Positions 10,271-20,185 of a stretch of DNA of 37,197 nucleotides are shown here, piece by piece (the stretch's first letter is position 1; each line of letters starts with the position of its first letter). The stretch covers positions 1-37,197 of the forward strand of contig JAUCBJ010004560.1 in NCBI GenBank assembly GCA_032718475.1. Direction: 5' to 3'. The notes beneath the pieces are model-generated. The model was not told the DNA's origin, made no database searches, and worked only from the letters and a program-made list of their open reading frames with translations. The position numbers and the translations under genes are program-made. The stretch comes from Nemertoderma westbladi. Lineage: Eukaryota; Xenacoelomorpha; Nemertodermatida; Nemertodermatidae.

Positions 10271-12802
10271 ATGGAGAAAGTTCTGGAAAGACTGCAATCC
10301 TTATCCAATCAGGATCTCTCCAAGGAATTAAAATTGTTGAATATCGATTCGCCACCCGTTACTTCGACAACACGTCGAGTCATCGAGAAAAAATTAGCGC
10401 GAAAACTCACTTTCACAACCCAAAACTCACCTCCCACGGACGTCGAGTGTAATAACCAACAATCGGGCGATGCCGATAGCAACTTCGAGAAACCGTTTAG
10501 TCCACATTGTCCCAACGTATCGGACCGTAGATTACTGAGCGAAGGAGATTGCTCCACCTACTACGGTGTTGCTATGATGCCTCCATCCCCTAAACCTCTG
10601 GTGTTTGATAATAAATCTAGCGCCATTTCCTACATTAAACAACACCAAGATTGCCGGTTTGCCGTTTTCAAGTCTCTAGAGAGCGCGGAAAAATTCTCTA
10701 CTTCGCCGTCCAACTTACCGCCACAGGATAAAAACGAAATTCTCACGTTTAAATCACCTGTTAAAGCCGAGAAATCCAACAATTTCCCTTCGATTCTATT
10801 CCAGGATTTAATTAAACTAAAACTTCACATTGAGAAAGGCGAGTTGGAATCGGTTCGCGATCTGATCTGGTCGAATCCGCGGTATCTGATCACCTCCGGC
10901 GACACCCCCACGGTGTTGAAACCCGCGTTCTGGTACAACTCGCTGCACGTAGCGGTCGCGAGCAACCGAGCCCCGATCGCGGAACTCCTACTCCTGACCC
11001 TCTCGGATCCCCGGTTCCTCTCCCTCATGTACCCAGAAGACATCCTCCCGACGGCTCGCTCCTTCCGGATGGACAACCTCCTCGACATGTACGCGAACAC
11101 GCCGGACGCTCGCGCCAACGAGACGCCGCTCCACATGGCCAGTAAGTTCGGCTACGTGGAGGCCGTCCGCGTACTATCCGCCCACCCAACCGTCCGCGCT
11201 GACCTCCGCAATAAGGACGGGAAACTCGCCGCCGATATAATCTGCTCGCGGTCCGCCAATAAGTCGAGCGCCTCGATGATCGATGAGTTACTCCGCGGCG
11301 TCGTGTTCGTCCCGTTGCTACAGGATCCGGAATTCGCATTCCCCGCAGCGCTAGGACCAACCACCCGGACCTTCGGTCTCCATAGTAACCACGGTCTCCT
11401 TTGCAACACTACTCCCCATAGTAACCACGGTCTCCTTGGCAACACTACTCCCCATAGTAACCACGGTCTCCTTGGCAACACTACTCCCCATAGTAACGAC
11501 GGCGTCCGTGGTAACGATCTGCAGATCATCGCATACCTCGGCCCCACCACCCCGGACAAGGCCGAGGTGTTCCGGAGACGCTTCAGCACCTCGTCGGTTC
11601 CGGATTCGGACACGGCGTTGACGGCGCGGCGATGCGACACTGAGCGGGGCGCGCAGACATTGGCGCGGCATCTGGCGCGCCAGTTGGGGGTCCCCTGGGC
11701 CGAGTACTGGCCCTTCCTGGACGTGTTTCTGGACCTGTCGACTCGGGAAGGTATCCAGAGGGTGGATGCCTTTCTCGCTAATAGGAATGAAACGACCTCG
11801 GGGGAGTTCGTTGCCGTGGGAGACGAATCCGCGGACGAACCCGAGACGTTCAGGTTGAAGAGAGTGAGCAGTCAGAAAGAGGCGAGGAGATTGTTCGGGA
11901 GGAACCGGGTGAGGTTGAAGAAAACGGTCGGAGATGCGGCAGGTAAAGGAGACAGTGCGGAGGCCAGTACAGGGGCTGATTCACCCGGTCCCCAGACTGG
12001 TTCACCCGGTCCCCAGACTGGTTCACCCGGTCCCCAGACTTGTTCACCCGGTCCCAAGACTGGTTCACCCGGTCCCCAGACTGGTTCACCCAGTCCCCAG
12101 ACTCACAGTACCCCTGTAAGTGGAATGTCTCAGTTTGATGACATTCGATTATCTTCGCCGACGAGATGCAAAGAAAATGTCGATCCCTCTGTAACACCTA
12201 TCATACCAGCCACTACTCCAGTAACACCTATCATACCAGCCACTACTCCAGTAACACCTATCATACCAGCCACTACTCCAGTAACACCTATCATACCAGC
12301 CACTACTCCAGTAACACCTATCATACCAGCCACTACTCCAGTAACACCTATCATACCAGCCACTACTCCAGTAACACCTATCATACCTGCCAATACTCCA
12401 GTAACACCTATCATACCAGCCACTACTCCAGTAACACCTATCATACCAGCCACTACTCCAGTAACACCTATCATACCAGCCACTACTCCAGTAACACCTA
12501 TCATACCAGCCACTACTCAAGTAACACCTATCATACCAGCCACTACTCCAGTAACACCCAACACAAGTATATCAACCACTGAGATATATCTCTGTGCCAA
12601 CTATCCTAGTAAACTAGACGAGGATGTTTTCAAGGCCATCGGCGATTCGCCGTCGTTTATTTCGGAATTTCCTCACGTGAGTTCTTGGCGCGATCTGTTG
12701 CTGCGATACCCCCAAAGGGAGCGTTTACAGTGGCGGAATCACGGCTCGAGGCAGTTGAGATTAGTTACATCTCCTGAGCGCTCTACCACGTTGACTCCCT
12801 AG
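10271..12802 (+). CDS. ANKLE2-like: ANKLE2/LEM4-like LEM-domain ankyrin protein, single exon
   Basis: 843 residues. Residues 1-45 form a LEM domain (LSNQDLSKELKLLNI, then RRVIEKKLARKL), the fold that binds the chromatin protein BAF. At about 96-145 there is an RNase-H1-N-like module (YYGVAMMPPSPKPLVF, then a residue run through FAVFKSLESAEKF) that is characteristic of ANKLE2. Ankyrin repeats follow at about 180-330 (ETPLHMASKFGYVEAVRVL at 283). The conserved C-terminal block (YPSKLDEDVF at 778, then FPHVSSWRDLL) confirms the family. ANKLE2 promotes BAF dephosphorylation through PP2A and VRK1 during nuclear envelope reassembly. Between these parts lie three in-frame repeat arrays at about 370-414, 570-612 and 640-764. 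No N-terminal membrane segment is encoded, unlike many family members. An in-frame TAA (10262-10264) lies two codons before the ATG. No introns are needed. Confidence 0.9.
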   Translation: MEKVLERLQSLSNQDLSKELKLLNIDSPPVTSTTRRVIEKKLARKLTFTTQNSPPTDVECNNQQSGDADSNFEKPFSPHCPNVSDRRLLSEGDCSTYYGVAMMPPSPKPLVFDNKSSAISYIKQHQDCRFAVFKSLESAEKFSTSPSNLPPQDKNEILTFKSPVKAEKSNNFPSILFQDLIKLKLHIEKGELESVRDLIWSNPRYLITSGDTPTVLKPAFWYNSLHVAVASNRAPIAELLLLTLSDPRFLSLMYPEDILPTARSFRMDNLLDMYANTPDARANETPLHMASKFGYVEAVRVLSAHPTVRADLRNKDGKLAADIICSRSANKSSASMIDELLRGVVFVPLLQDPEFAFPAALGPTTRTFGLHSNHGLLCNTTPHSNHGLLGNTTPHSNHGLLGNTTPHSNDGVRGNDLQIIAYLGPTTPDKAEVFRRRFSTSSVPDSDTALTARRCDTERGAQTLARHLARQLGVPWAEYWPFLDVFLDLSTREGIQRVDAFLANRNETTSGEFVAVGDESADEPETFRLKRVSSQKEARRLFGRNRVRLKKTVGDAAGKGDSAEASTGADSPGPQTGSPGPQTGSPGPQTCSPGPKTGSPGPQTGSPSPQTHSTPVSGMSQFDDIRLSSPTRCKENVDPSVTPIIPATTPVTPIIPATTPVTPIIPATTPVTPIIPATTPVTPIIPATTPVTPIIPATTPVTPIIPANTPVTPIIPATTPVTPIIPATTPVTPIIPATTPVTPIIPATTQVTPIIPATTPVTPNTSISTTEIYLCANYPSKLDEDVFKAIGDSPSFISEFPHVSSWRDLLLRYPQRERLQWRNHGSRQLRLVTSPERSTTLTP
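11378..11512 (+). repeat. 36-bp coding repeat in the ANKLE2-like gene
   Basis: A 36-bp unit encoding the 12-mer NHGLLGNTTPHS, with three good copies and a degenerate fourth at the end. The unit is a multiple of three, so copy-number change keeps the frame. It lies between the ankyrin region and the middle domain. Confidence 0.9.
11980..12105 (+). repeat. 21-bp coding repeat in the ANKLE2-like gene
   Basis: A 21-bp unit encoding the heptamer GSPGPQT, six copies with minor changes (CSPGPKT and GSPSPQT variants). The predicted product is proline/serine-rich and disordered. Confidence 0.92.
12188..12560 (+). repeat. 30-bp coding minisatellite in the ANKLE2-like gene
   Basis: About 12 copies of a 30-bp unit encoding VTPIIPATTP. 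Most copies are identical in DNA, with single changes giving PANTP and PATTQ variants. Near-identity at the nucleotide level points to recent expansion or homogenisation. The array also leaves other frames open on both strands; those are artefacts. Confidence 0.95.
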
Positions 12803-14690
12803 TCGACTTACACTAGTACCTTCACTCTCACTGCATATATACTGTAGGTCCTTTCCAGCATTTTACTTTGTTTTGTCTCTATTATTACTTTTAATTCATT
12901 TAACATTCTTGTGCCGATCTTTCTTATTAGAATAATAGGAAATATACATAATTATCGCTAATCTTTTAACATAAAATCCATAATCATAATATATTTTTTC
13001 AAAGTGTCTCCAATTTGCTGAGATCTTTCACACATTGACATGGTGTATAACTTTGCTCAGGATTCAGTGTCACAATCGTAAATACAGGTATTACATTACA
13101 AGTAATAATTAGTAATAGCAATATTTTATACATTATTTTAATTAATTGAATACAACATTTAAAACAAATTTAAATTATATTGCTGTATTGTGCAGCTGCA
13201 AATATTGCAACATATTGAATTCATATTCACAAAATATTCTAGTTGTTTTCTACGCTGTATCTCACCCATACTTTAAACAGTTATCCCCGAAACTGCGACT
13301 CCGTTATTACGTTTTTGTTCTAATGAAATTGAATCCGCCTTGAGGCTTCACTATTTATAAATAGTAAAATAATATGTGACCTTTTCATTATTTACAACAG
13401 TGATTATTCATTTATGTGAATCCAATTCTATTGCCTATATAATTTATTTTGGCCTTATAAATGTGTCTGTTAGATTTTAATGCTGTCATAAGATACGCAA
13501 CTATTTAAAAATTATAACAACCCGGATCCAACTAACCGCCTTTATTTAAAATTAAAATTTTAATAAAAAATACAATTTTAAAATATAAATATATATTTTC
13601 TACCTACCCTGGAGTCCCGAATAGATGCGACAGTATAGGCGCGACACGTCTATTAATTAAATCCTCCCACAATTCTCTTATTCCAGACACCCCGATTATT
13701 AATTTTTTCTAAAAAATTTAGTACATTTTTTATTATGAGTAAATAAACGTTTGTTCTCATAATAATTGAGAGTTGTGAAAGAAACAAAAACCGTGTACCG
13801 AGTATACCACCGGTAACCGTAGGTACTACTGTACCTGTACGCCTATACTGTACTATACTAATTTTTTCAAAATTTTCCAACCACCCCGACTATTCGGGAC
13901 TCCAGAATGATGTATGATCTCAGTGTTGGAAAAAATAATTACATTATGCGTTAAATTTCATTTCCATCTGCCGTGAAATATAAAATAATTCGTTTCGTAT
14001 TAATAACATATCATTCATTCTCTTTTTACGAGACTTTTTCAGTTTTATTTATTTTACTAATTGGGTTCAATTCAAACCGTAGCAGCGGAAGTATTTTAAA
14101 CAATGTTTGTAATTCTTTTATTTTTGATCAGGTGTGTATTTATGGTAGCCAAATAGAATTATTTACTAATCATTTGCTTGTTGTTTTTCGTTCTACCTTT
14201 TTTCAGACCACCCCTTTCTTGTTAATTTTTCGAGTGAAAATTTGTTTTTTTTTAGCAATTCTGGAAGTTTGGTCAAAGTGTTGCAATTTGTATTATTACA
14301 TCAAATAATTTTACATTCAATTCTAACCGGTTTCTCGTTTCGTTATATAAATATTTTGTTTATTTATTAATTATTCAACCCAGGAGCTATAATAAATAAA
14401 TAATATCGCAACATACCAAGTATTATATTTATAAGATAATTATGGAATCTGCACTGTCTATCATACAATAATTCTTATGAGACTTCTTTAATATTTTACA
14501 GATGATTTACCGAATATGGCAGATACACATGTTTCTAACTAACACTGTTCAGTGTTCAACTACCCGGCTTCATATTATTTTTATAAACGCTCATTGTGTG
14601 AAAGGCACAGTTTAATAGTATTGAGGGTGTTCTGCTGATGAAAAGTTAACTGACACTGATTTGAAACTGGGTTCGGATTACTCTGATTTC
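12803..14690. other. intergenic, AT-rich, no gene seen
   Basis: Very AT-rich DNA. The short open frames here (for example 13146-13343 and 13973-14308) are rich in F, I, Y and S as expected from random AT-rich sequence, with no domain. I found no clear AATAAA close behind the ANKLE2-like stop codon. Confidence 0.5.
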
Positions 14691-15035
14691 AAATTGGGCA
14701 GATTAATTTGTAACAGTAAAAGTGAAACTGGGTGCTCCGCTTCGTAAAGCTACAAATCATAACCAAGGACACCAATTCGTAACCAAGGACACCAATTCGT
14801 AACCAAGGATACCAATTCGTAACCAAGGACACCAATTTGTAACCAAGGACACCAATTCGTAACCAAGGACACCAATTCGTAACCGGACACAACGGATTTG
14901 ATTTGTATCTCATATTTTTAAATCATGAATACGAATTCGTAACCAGGTACTCAACTTTGTAACTGTCATCTCAAATTCGTAGCCGGACACTCTGATTTGC
15001 AACCGGGAACACAGATTCGTAACCGGGAATAAATG
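14690..15035. repeat. 20-bp tandem repeat with degenerate edges
   Basis: Six nearly perfect 20-bp units, AACCAAGGACACCAATTCGT, occupy 14761-14880. Diverged units of the same phase (for example AACCGGACACAACGGATTTG and AACCGGGAACACAGATTCGT) continue to about 15030, and weaker ones precede the core from about 14665. The homogeneous centre and decayed margins are typical of a minisatellite maintained by unequal exchange. Confidence 0.9.
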
Positions 15036-15665
15036 GCCAGTTCCTTAGGCTGACAGGCCGGGCGTCACTAATATACACCATGTCCTGGAATATAGTATCG
15101 TCATTCAGGTACCTTATTCAGGTGCGCAAGGTTATTTTATTCCATTAAGAAAATCCACCATATTCTAGAACATGTTGTTTATCCCATACGTAGCTGGGCA
15201 ACAATGCAATAACTCTGTAATCATACTATTGCGTAGCTATTCGCACATAACAAAGTGTTCTACCAACGCAATACCAACGGAAACACCTTTTTCAAACGCT
15301 TCTAGCTAAAGAATGAAAGCAGATATAAAAATTCTGGCTCACCCAGCAAGGAGGAGGGAGGTGAAACTATCTATGTTTCAAATTGCAAGCAATCTCATTA
15401 AGATTTATAGAAAAATTGGGGGGGGGGGGGGGTCCCAGGTACCTCAATAACGACACTATATTCCAGGACACGGGACATGGTGTAAGGTATCGGCCACAGA
15501 ATGTGAAAAAAAAAAAGGAAACGTAGCTGTCAAAATATATATTTTTTTAAATGTGGTAAAAGTATATCATTCGATTGCATTTTTCCAGTAATTGTGAATC
15601 TGACAATAAAACATAAAGATGTTTAAAAGGGAAGACATTATTGGCAAAAAACGTAAATTTGCAGT

Positions 15666-17572
15666 CAAACTCTACTTTTCCTGGTGTAGTGTTTGGATTC
15701 CTTTTCCAAACTCTACAATTTTGTGTCGAGTTTCGACTTTGCTCCGATCGAGAAGCCACTAAATAATTCCAAACTCTTCACAATTCCCTGTGTTCTGATT
15801 GGATAATATCATCATTCGTTATTAAATAACCACATCAAAGTTGATAAATTCCGAGAATCCTCAAGACTCATTAAGCCGGGGAATGCCGCCGTGGATGGCT
15901 GATCTTCCCAGATAGTGGTACAAATTGACCGCAAGTGAAAAAGGTGATCTCCAGTGCAAATTAAATGAAAAGGGAAATACGTTTTGGTTAGAAAACACGG
16001 CCGCTATAACCTGCTCAGCTTATTTCCTCTAACGTTTTAAATTAAATTAAACTAATTTTTCTTTTCACGCCACCGTTTTTGTTCGCTATTTCTTTTCTGT
16101 CTCTGTTGAAGGGCGAAGTTAGGATCCGCGCAAGCTTTAATCTTTTGTTTATCTCTTATTGACTGCTGCCTTCTGCATTGAGCCTCCTTTTCACGATTGT
16201 AAGCACGAGGATTCCTTCTGTAAATTGTTTTCGCTGACAGGGTTCCAAGTAGTTTATAAGTTTGTTTACTTATTGGTTCTTTCGGTGTGGTAAGAGTTGC
16301 ACGCACAGTTTTGGAATTGAACTGATTTTCACGGGTTTGCCTGTTATGGCAAAACCTTTCCTTCTCATGATTCCCAATCCTGAATGAATTCTCGCAGACT
16401 GGCGGCGTCGGGGAATTCGATGGATGACTTAATAGAGTTTTCTTTTAGTTTTCTTTTCGTTTTCCTTCGTAGATACACTTCGGTTTGGTTTGGACTTCTT
16501 GATAATATTAAGGTATTTATTGCGTGCCGCTAATTTGTCTTTTTATTTCCTCAATGTGCGCGCCCTCCATTATTTTTTATAGGTATATCATATACCACAA
16601 TCAGCCTGTCGTAATCTACCGGTATCTAAACATCTGGCAGTAAGCCAAACTGAAACTCTTTAAAACAGAAACCACTTCAGTCTGAACTGGTCGATAGACA
16701 AACCGGCTCTACTCAACAGTAACTATTAATTTATAATTTCGTTTAAGTAGATTATAAATTACTGACCCCTGCTACATACCGACGATAGAATGTTTCAACA
16801 GTCAGCATAAATTATAAAAAATAATGATTCAAGTTTAAGAATTCATTTTCAAATTTAAACTTCCCTCTAAAATATCACACTCCTTACAACAGTGATAATT
16901 TGTAGAGTTGGCAATTAAGATGGTAGAGATTCGAACTGCTCAACTGCACAATGTAGAGTTTGAACATGAATATGGTCGAGTTTGGAGCTATAATTTGCAT
17001 TTTCCAAACTCTACCAAATCGAAACTCTACATTGCTTATGTCAAACATTCACATAACCACTAATCGGTAAAGACTTAATTTTCTGAAAGACAAAGTAAAT
17101 GATAATGTGATTTGCTTCATTTCGATATAAAGACGGCATTGGCAAACTTTTGGCAGAACTTGAAAGTTACAATCCAAACTCTACATTTTTAGCTCAAAAT
17201 AATATATTTAACAATTTGGAGGCTTGTATTATTTTCCAGACAAAAGTAATGTAGATAAGCAGTGATGTACCTGAAAGGCTAATACATAGGCTTTACTAAG
17301 AGTAAAATGGATCCGCATAAACTAGTTTGAAGATTACAGCAACTGTATCTTTACAGTCTAGTATTATACTAATATTATCTATTTTTTCGACATGCAGTTT
17401 TAAAGGTGCACCCAAATCCACCAGATGTCTAGGTTATGTCGTTAATATAGTTGAAAGACCAGGCCACCTTTCCTCTTTCAGAAATCATATTGCTTCTCCG
17501 CATTGTAAGTGTAGATCACCTTACACGTTGAGTCACAGTTAGTATACACTTCTTGTTTCGGGCAAACTCTAC
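15666..17572. repeat. dispersed decamer CAAACTCTAC cluster
   Basis: Exact CAAACTCTAC occurs at 15666, 15707, 17005, 17175 and 17563, and its complement GTAGAGTTTG at 16953. Near matches lie at 15770 (CAAACTCTTC), 16902 (GTAGAGTTGG), 17021 (GAAACTCTAC) and 17657 (TTAGAGTTTG). No regular spacing is visible and the surrounding sequence is not obviously repeated. Confidence 0.75.
15894..15912. repeat. possible half-copy of the 7.6-kb MITE end
   Basis: ATGGCTGATCTTCCCA resembles the terminal repeat of the MITE at 7636-7818 (GGTGGCTGATCTTTCCCA) with a one-base gap. No matching right end was found nearby, so this may be a broken copy or coincidence. Confidence 0.3.
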
Positions 17573-17700
17573 AAAATACTTTACATAAATAAGCATGGTA
17601 TTTTACGTATAAATACGGCCATCATTAAAAAAACCTTTGCATCTGAATTCTATGTTTTAGAGTTTGTCGAGCTTGTTCGAATGAGCTATCGATGGTCACA

Positions 17701-19363
17701 GTTGGCGCAATGGTTCAAAAGTTATGTCCACTCAAAGTTTTCGATATTTTTTTTTCACTTTTCGTGTCCGGGACCATAACAAAACTAGTTTTTATAATTA
17801 TTTATTATTGGTATTATTAGGTGAATGAGTGGTTTCATATTATTATAATTTTTTGTTGGACACAGCAAAGTCGACAATGACGTCCAGGTGGGATCGTTTA
17901 ATTTTATCGGGAAACAGCTGAGATATGGCGTTAGAAGTTACATGTATTTACAATATCTACAGGGGGCTACTTTATTCTATTTATTTTTATTAAAATTGCA
18001 GGATAAAACAAATAATCCCAGTGTTTATCAAAGATGGAAAGTTAAGTTATACCTGTGAATATATTCGACGCTTAAATGAAATAAATATATTTACAATTGA
18101 ATTAATGCTCGGTATATCGAATTAACGGCACTATTATTATTATACATACAGTACAATGCTCATCTGAAAAGAAAATTACAGTTCAGTCAGATATTACAAA
18201 GAAAATCGAAGCAATACCGGCAAATAACTTAATTTATACCAGCGATCAACATTTTAAAATCACTAATTGGCTTTCCTTGCTTATAAAAGTAATAATATAC
18301 AAACATTATACTATTTATACTTGCTTACTTTGTTTTACTCACACTGCCTTATTCATACATTCAGATTTAAAAATAATAAACTCACCGCCTTATTTTAATA
18401 ATAAAAAATATAAGTAATGTAAACGATATCCCATAAGGTTACTGATAAGGCTGCCATCACCGGCTAGTATGTAGGTACCAGAACCAATTAATATAATTAG
18501 CTTAAGTAACGATTAAAACCATTTGCTGCAAAATATAACGGGAGAGAACAAACACACATCGCACTTAAAAAACCTGTACGTATTCCTAAAGGGGAATGGG
18601 TCCTCCCTTTTTTTTTTCTCCTCCCGGGATGTAGATTATAAGTCAGGGACAAAGATAATTAATGAGTAGAAAATATATAAGTAAATGTAATAAAAAAAGT
18701 ATTGACTTTTTACCGGTATCAACATTGAATCTGATACATTCGAGAAACCTGTACATTTAATGGTATAAATAAATAAATATTAAATTATGATATTTATTAT
18801 GATTACAATGATATTTATTATTTAACTATTAAATTATTAACTAGTTTCATTTAATTAGCAATCATACATATTATAGTTAAAGCTATTATTGATAGGTAAA
18901 CAGACAAGTGAAATAACGAAAGGAAATAAACTTCGTCTTGGATTTAGAATCTCCGACCCTGTTAGTCGAACCTATTTAAATAATATGTAAGAGTGAATGT
19001 GATGAAAAATATATAATTGATAAAATTCTACACTACCTACTGCCGGAATACAGACAAAGTAGTTAAGGCAAGGAGAAGGTTACAGTGTATGTAATATGAC
19101 CAAACAATAAACGGAACACATACGTATGTTACAAGTTCCCTTACTGTGCGTAAGCTGCTGTTATTTGGATCAAACTTTGCGAGGGATGAGAACATCCCCC
19201 ATCTGCCTATTACATATATTTTATACATATATTACCATTATTACAATAATAGTGTATAATAATAGATAGAACAGCTGAAGAATAAATTAACAATTCACTG
19301 CAACTTAAACCTTAATAATAATCCAGACTACCAGAAACAATAATCATTTCACCACAGCAACCA
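17701..19363. other. intergenic, no gene seen
   Basis: AT-rich DNA. At 19055-19140 there is a stretch (AAGGAGAAGGTTACAGTG, then ACAATAAAC and ACAAGTT) that parallels 28722-28797, indicating an old interspersed repeat. Nothing else is recognised. Confidence 0.5.
19055..19140. repeat. diverged interspersed repeat shared with 28.7 kb
   Basis: Blocks TTAAGG(C/G)AA(A)GGAG(A/C)AGGTTACAGTG, then AACAATAAAC, then ACAAGTT occur in the same order here and at about 28722-28797. The family is unknown. Confidence 0.45.
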
Positions 19364-19369
19364 TTTATT
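19364..19369 (-). promoter_or_regulatory. candidate poly(A) signal for the Orai gene
   Basis: TTTATT on the plus strand is AATAAA on the minus strand, about 135 nt beyond the Orai stop codon. This fits a short 3' UTR but is unverified. Confidence 0.4.
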
Positions 19370-19501
19370 AATTGCACTGCCTAAACCAATAGTAATAATA
19401 ACACCCGCCGGTCGGCGTTATATAACCTTAAAACTATAAACGTAGATCTAGCGATTGAGAGAACTGGAGAATAGATTATGTAACGCAGTGTCACCTATTA
19501 G

Positions 19502-20185
19502 CTAAGCTATAGAGTGCATGGAGGCCCTCCGATTATCGCCTATAGTTGTGTCGAGTCGGGTAACGATAGTTTGTAACTCTTCCAGACCCTGCGATGATAC
19601 CTCGTACTTGTGCATAACCAATTGGCGGTAGAAATGGGCAGCGAAGATGATAAACAAACAAAGTACCGGTACCATGATCACTGTAGAAGATACCGCGGCA
19701 TTGAAACTGATGCTGTAGAATTTGACCCAGGCGAGAAGGATAACCTCGATGAGGAACAGGAAGATGCCGAGAGCGTTGGAAAAGACCCAGGACAGCTCGA
19801 TGTAGAACTGAAGTCTCTGATGCGGACTGTCGTTAACCCCGGATACTTTGGCGTGTGTCGCCGTGACAGCCTCGAGGTTCGGAAGTATACACGTGCTAAT
19901 CATAAGTGCGAACAGATGGACAGACACGAGTACGATGGTGACAAGTGCGAAGGCTATTAGAAGAGGCTGAGAAGGAGGGTTATTCGAGTTCAAGTCAATT
20001 TCTACCATAGCGATCATGGCGAATCCGCTGAGTAGTGCGCTAGTTCGACTTGTCGCTTTGAGTTTTGCGCGGCTCAGAAAGAGTTGCTTCCACGCTAACG
20101 AACTGCGTGTTTCCTGGTTCTCTATCTGAGTTTTTACGTATTCTTTAAATATCCAGTCATTTAGTTCGGTTTTTACGTTTTCCAT
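19502..20185 (-). CDS. ORAI: Orai store-operated (CRAC) calcium channel subunit, single exon
   Basis: 227-residue four-span plasma-membrane protein; Orai hexamers form the calcium-selective pore opened by ER STIM. TM1 carries SRTSALLSGFAMIAMVE. R47, L51, G54 and E62 correspond to human ORAI1 R91, L95, G98 and selectivity-filter E106, and D64 supplies an outer-vestibule acid. TM2 has H90 (human H134) within VHLFALMISTCILPN. TM3 carries E147 (human E190) and TM4 P173 (human P245) in IMVP. The C-terminal helix LEELQTIVTRLD would bind STIM. The TM3-TM4 loop is shorter than in human ORAI1. The start is supported by an in-frame TAG about ten codons upstream. Every pore residue I could check is present, so the gene is probably functional. 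Identification is very secure; which vertebrate Orai it matches best is meaningless for an invertebrate copy. Confidence 0.97.
   Translation of the reverse strand: MENVKTELNDWIFKEYVKTQIENQETRSSLAWKQLFLSRAKLKATSRTSALLSGFAMIAMVEIDLNSNNPPSQPLLIAFALVTIVLVSVHLFALMISTCILPNLEAVTATHAKVSGVNDSPHQRLQFYIELSWVFSNALGIFLFLIEVILLAWVKFYSISFNAAVSSTVIMVPVLCLFIIFAAHFYRQLVMHKYEVSSQGLEELQTIVTRLDTTIGDNRRASMHSIA

Larger units (their letters stand above)
15036..17700. other. intergenic with decamer cluster and 15-base poly-G run
   Basis: No convincing gene. A G run fills 15418-15432. The decamer CAAACTCTAC recurs from 15666 to 17572. An open frame at 16052-16306 (-), 84 codons, is very rich in R, K and Q and ends in RWREKKN; it might be a remnant of a transposon-encoded basic protein, but no domain can be named. 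Confidence 0.5.

Noticed and set aside
12130-12520. Minus-strand ORFs with GMIGVTGVVA or DRCYWSSGWY repeats
   Set aside because: Antisense shadows of the 30-bp coding repeat of the ANKLE2-like gene.
14761-14880. CRISPR-like array
   Set aside because: Repeats abut directly without unique spacers and the genome is eukaryotic; it is a minisatellite.
16052-16306. 84-codon basic ORF on the minus strand
   Set aside because: R/K/Q-rich sequence could be a transposon remnant, but no family can be named and no neighbouring coding sequence supports it.
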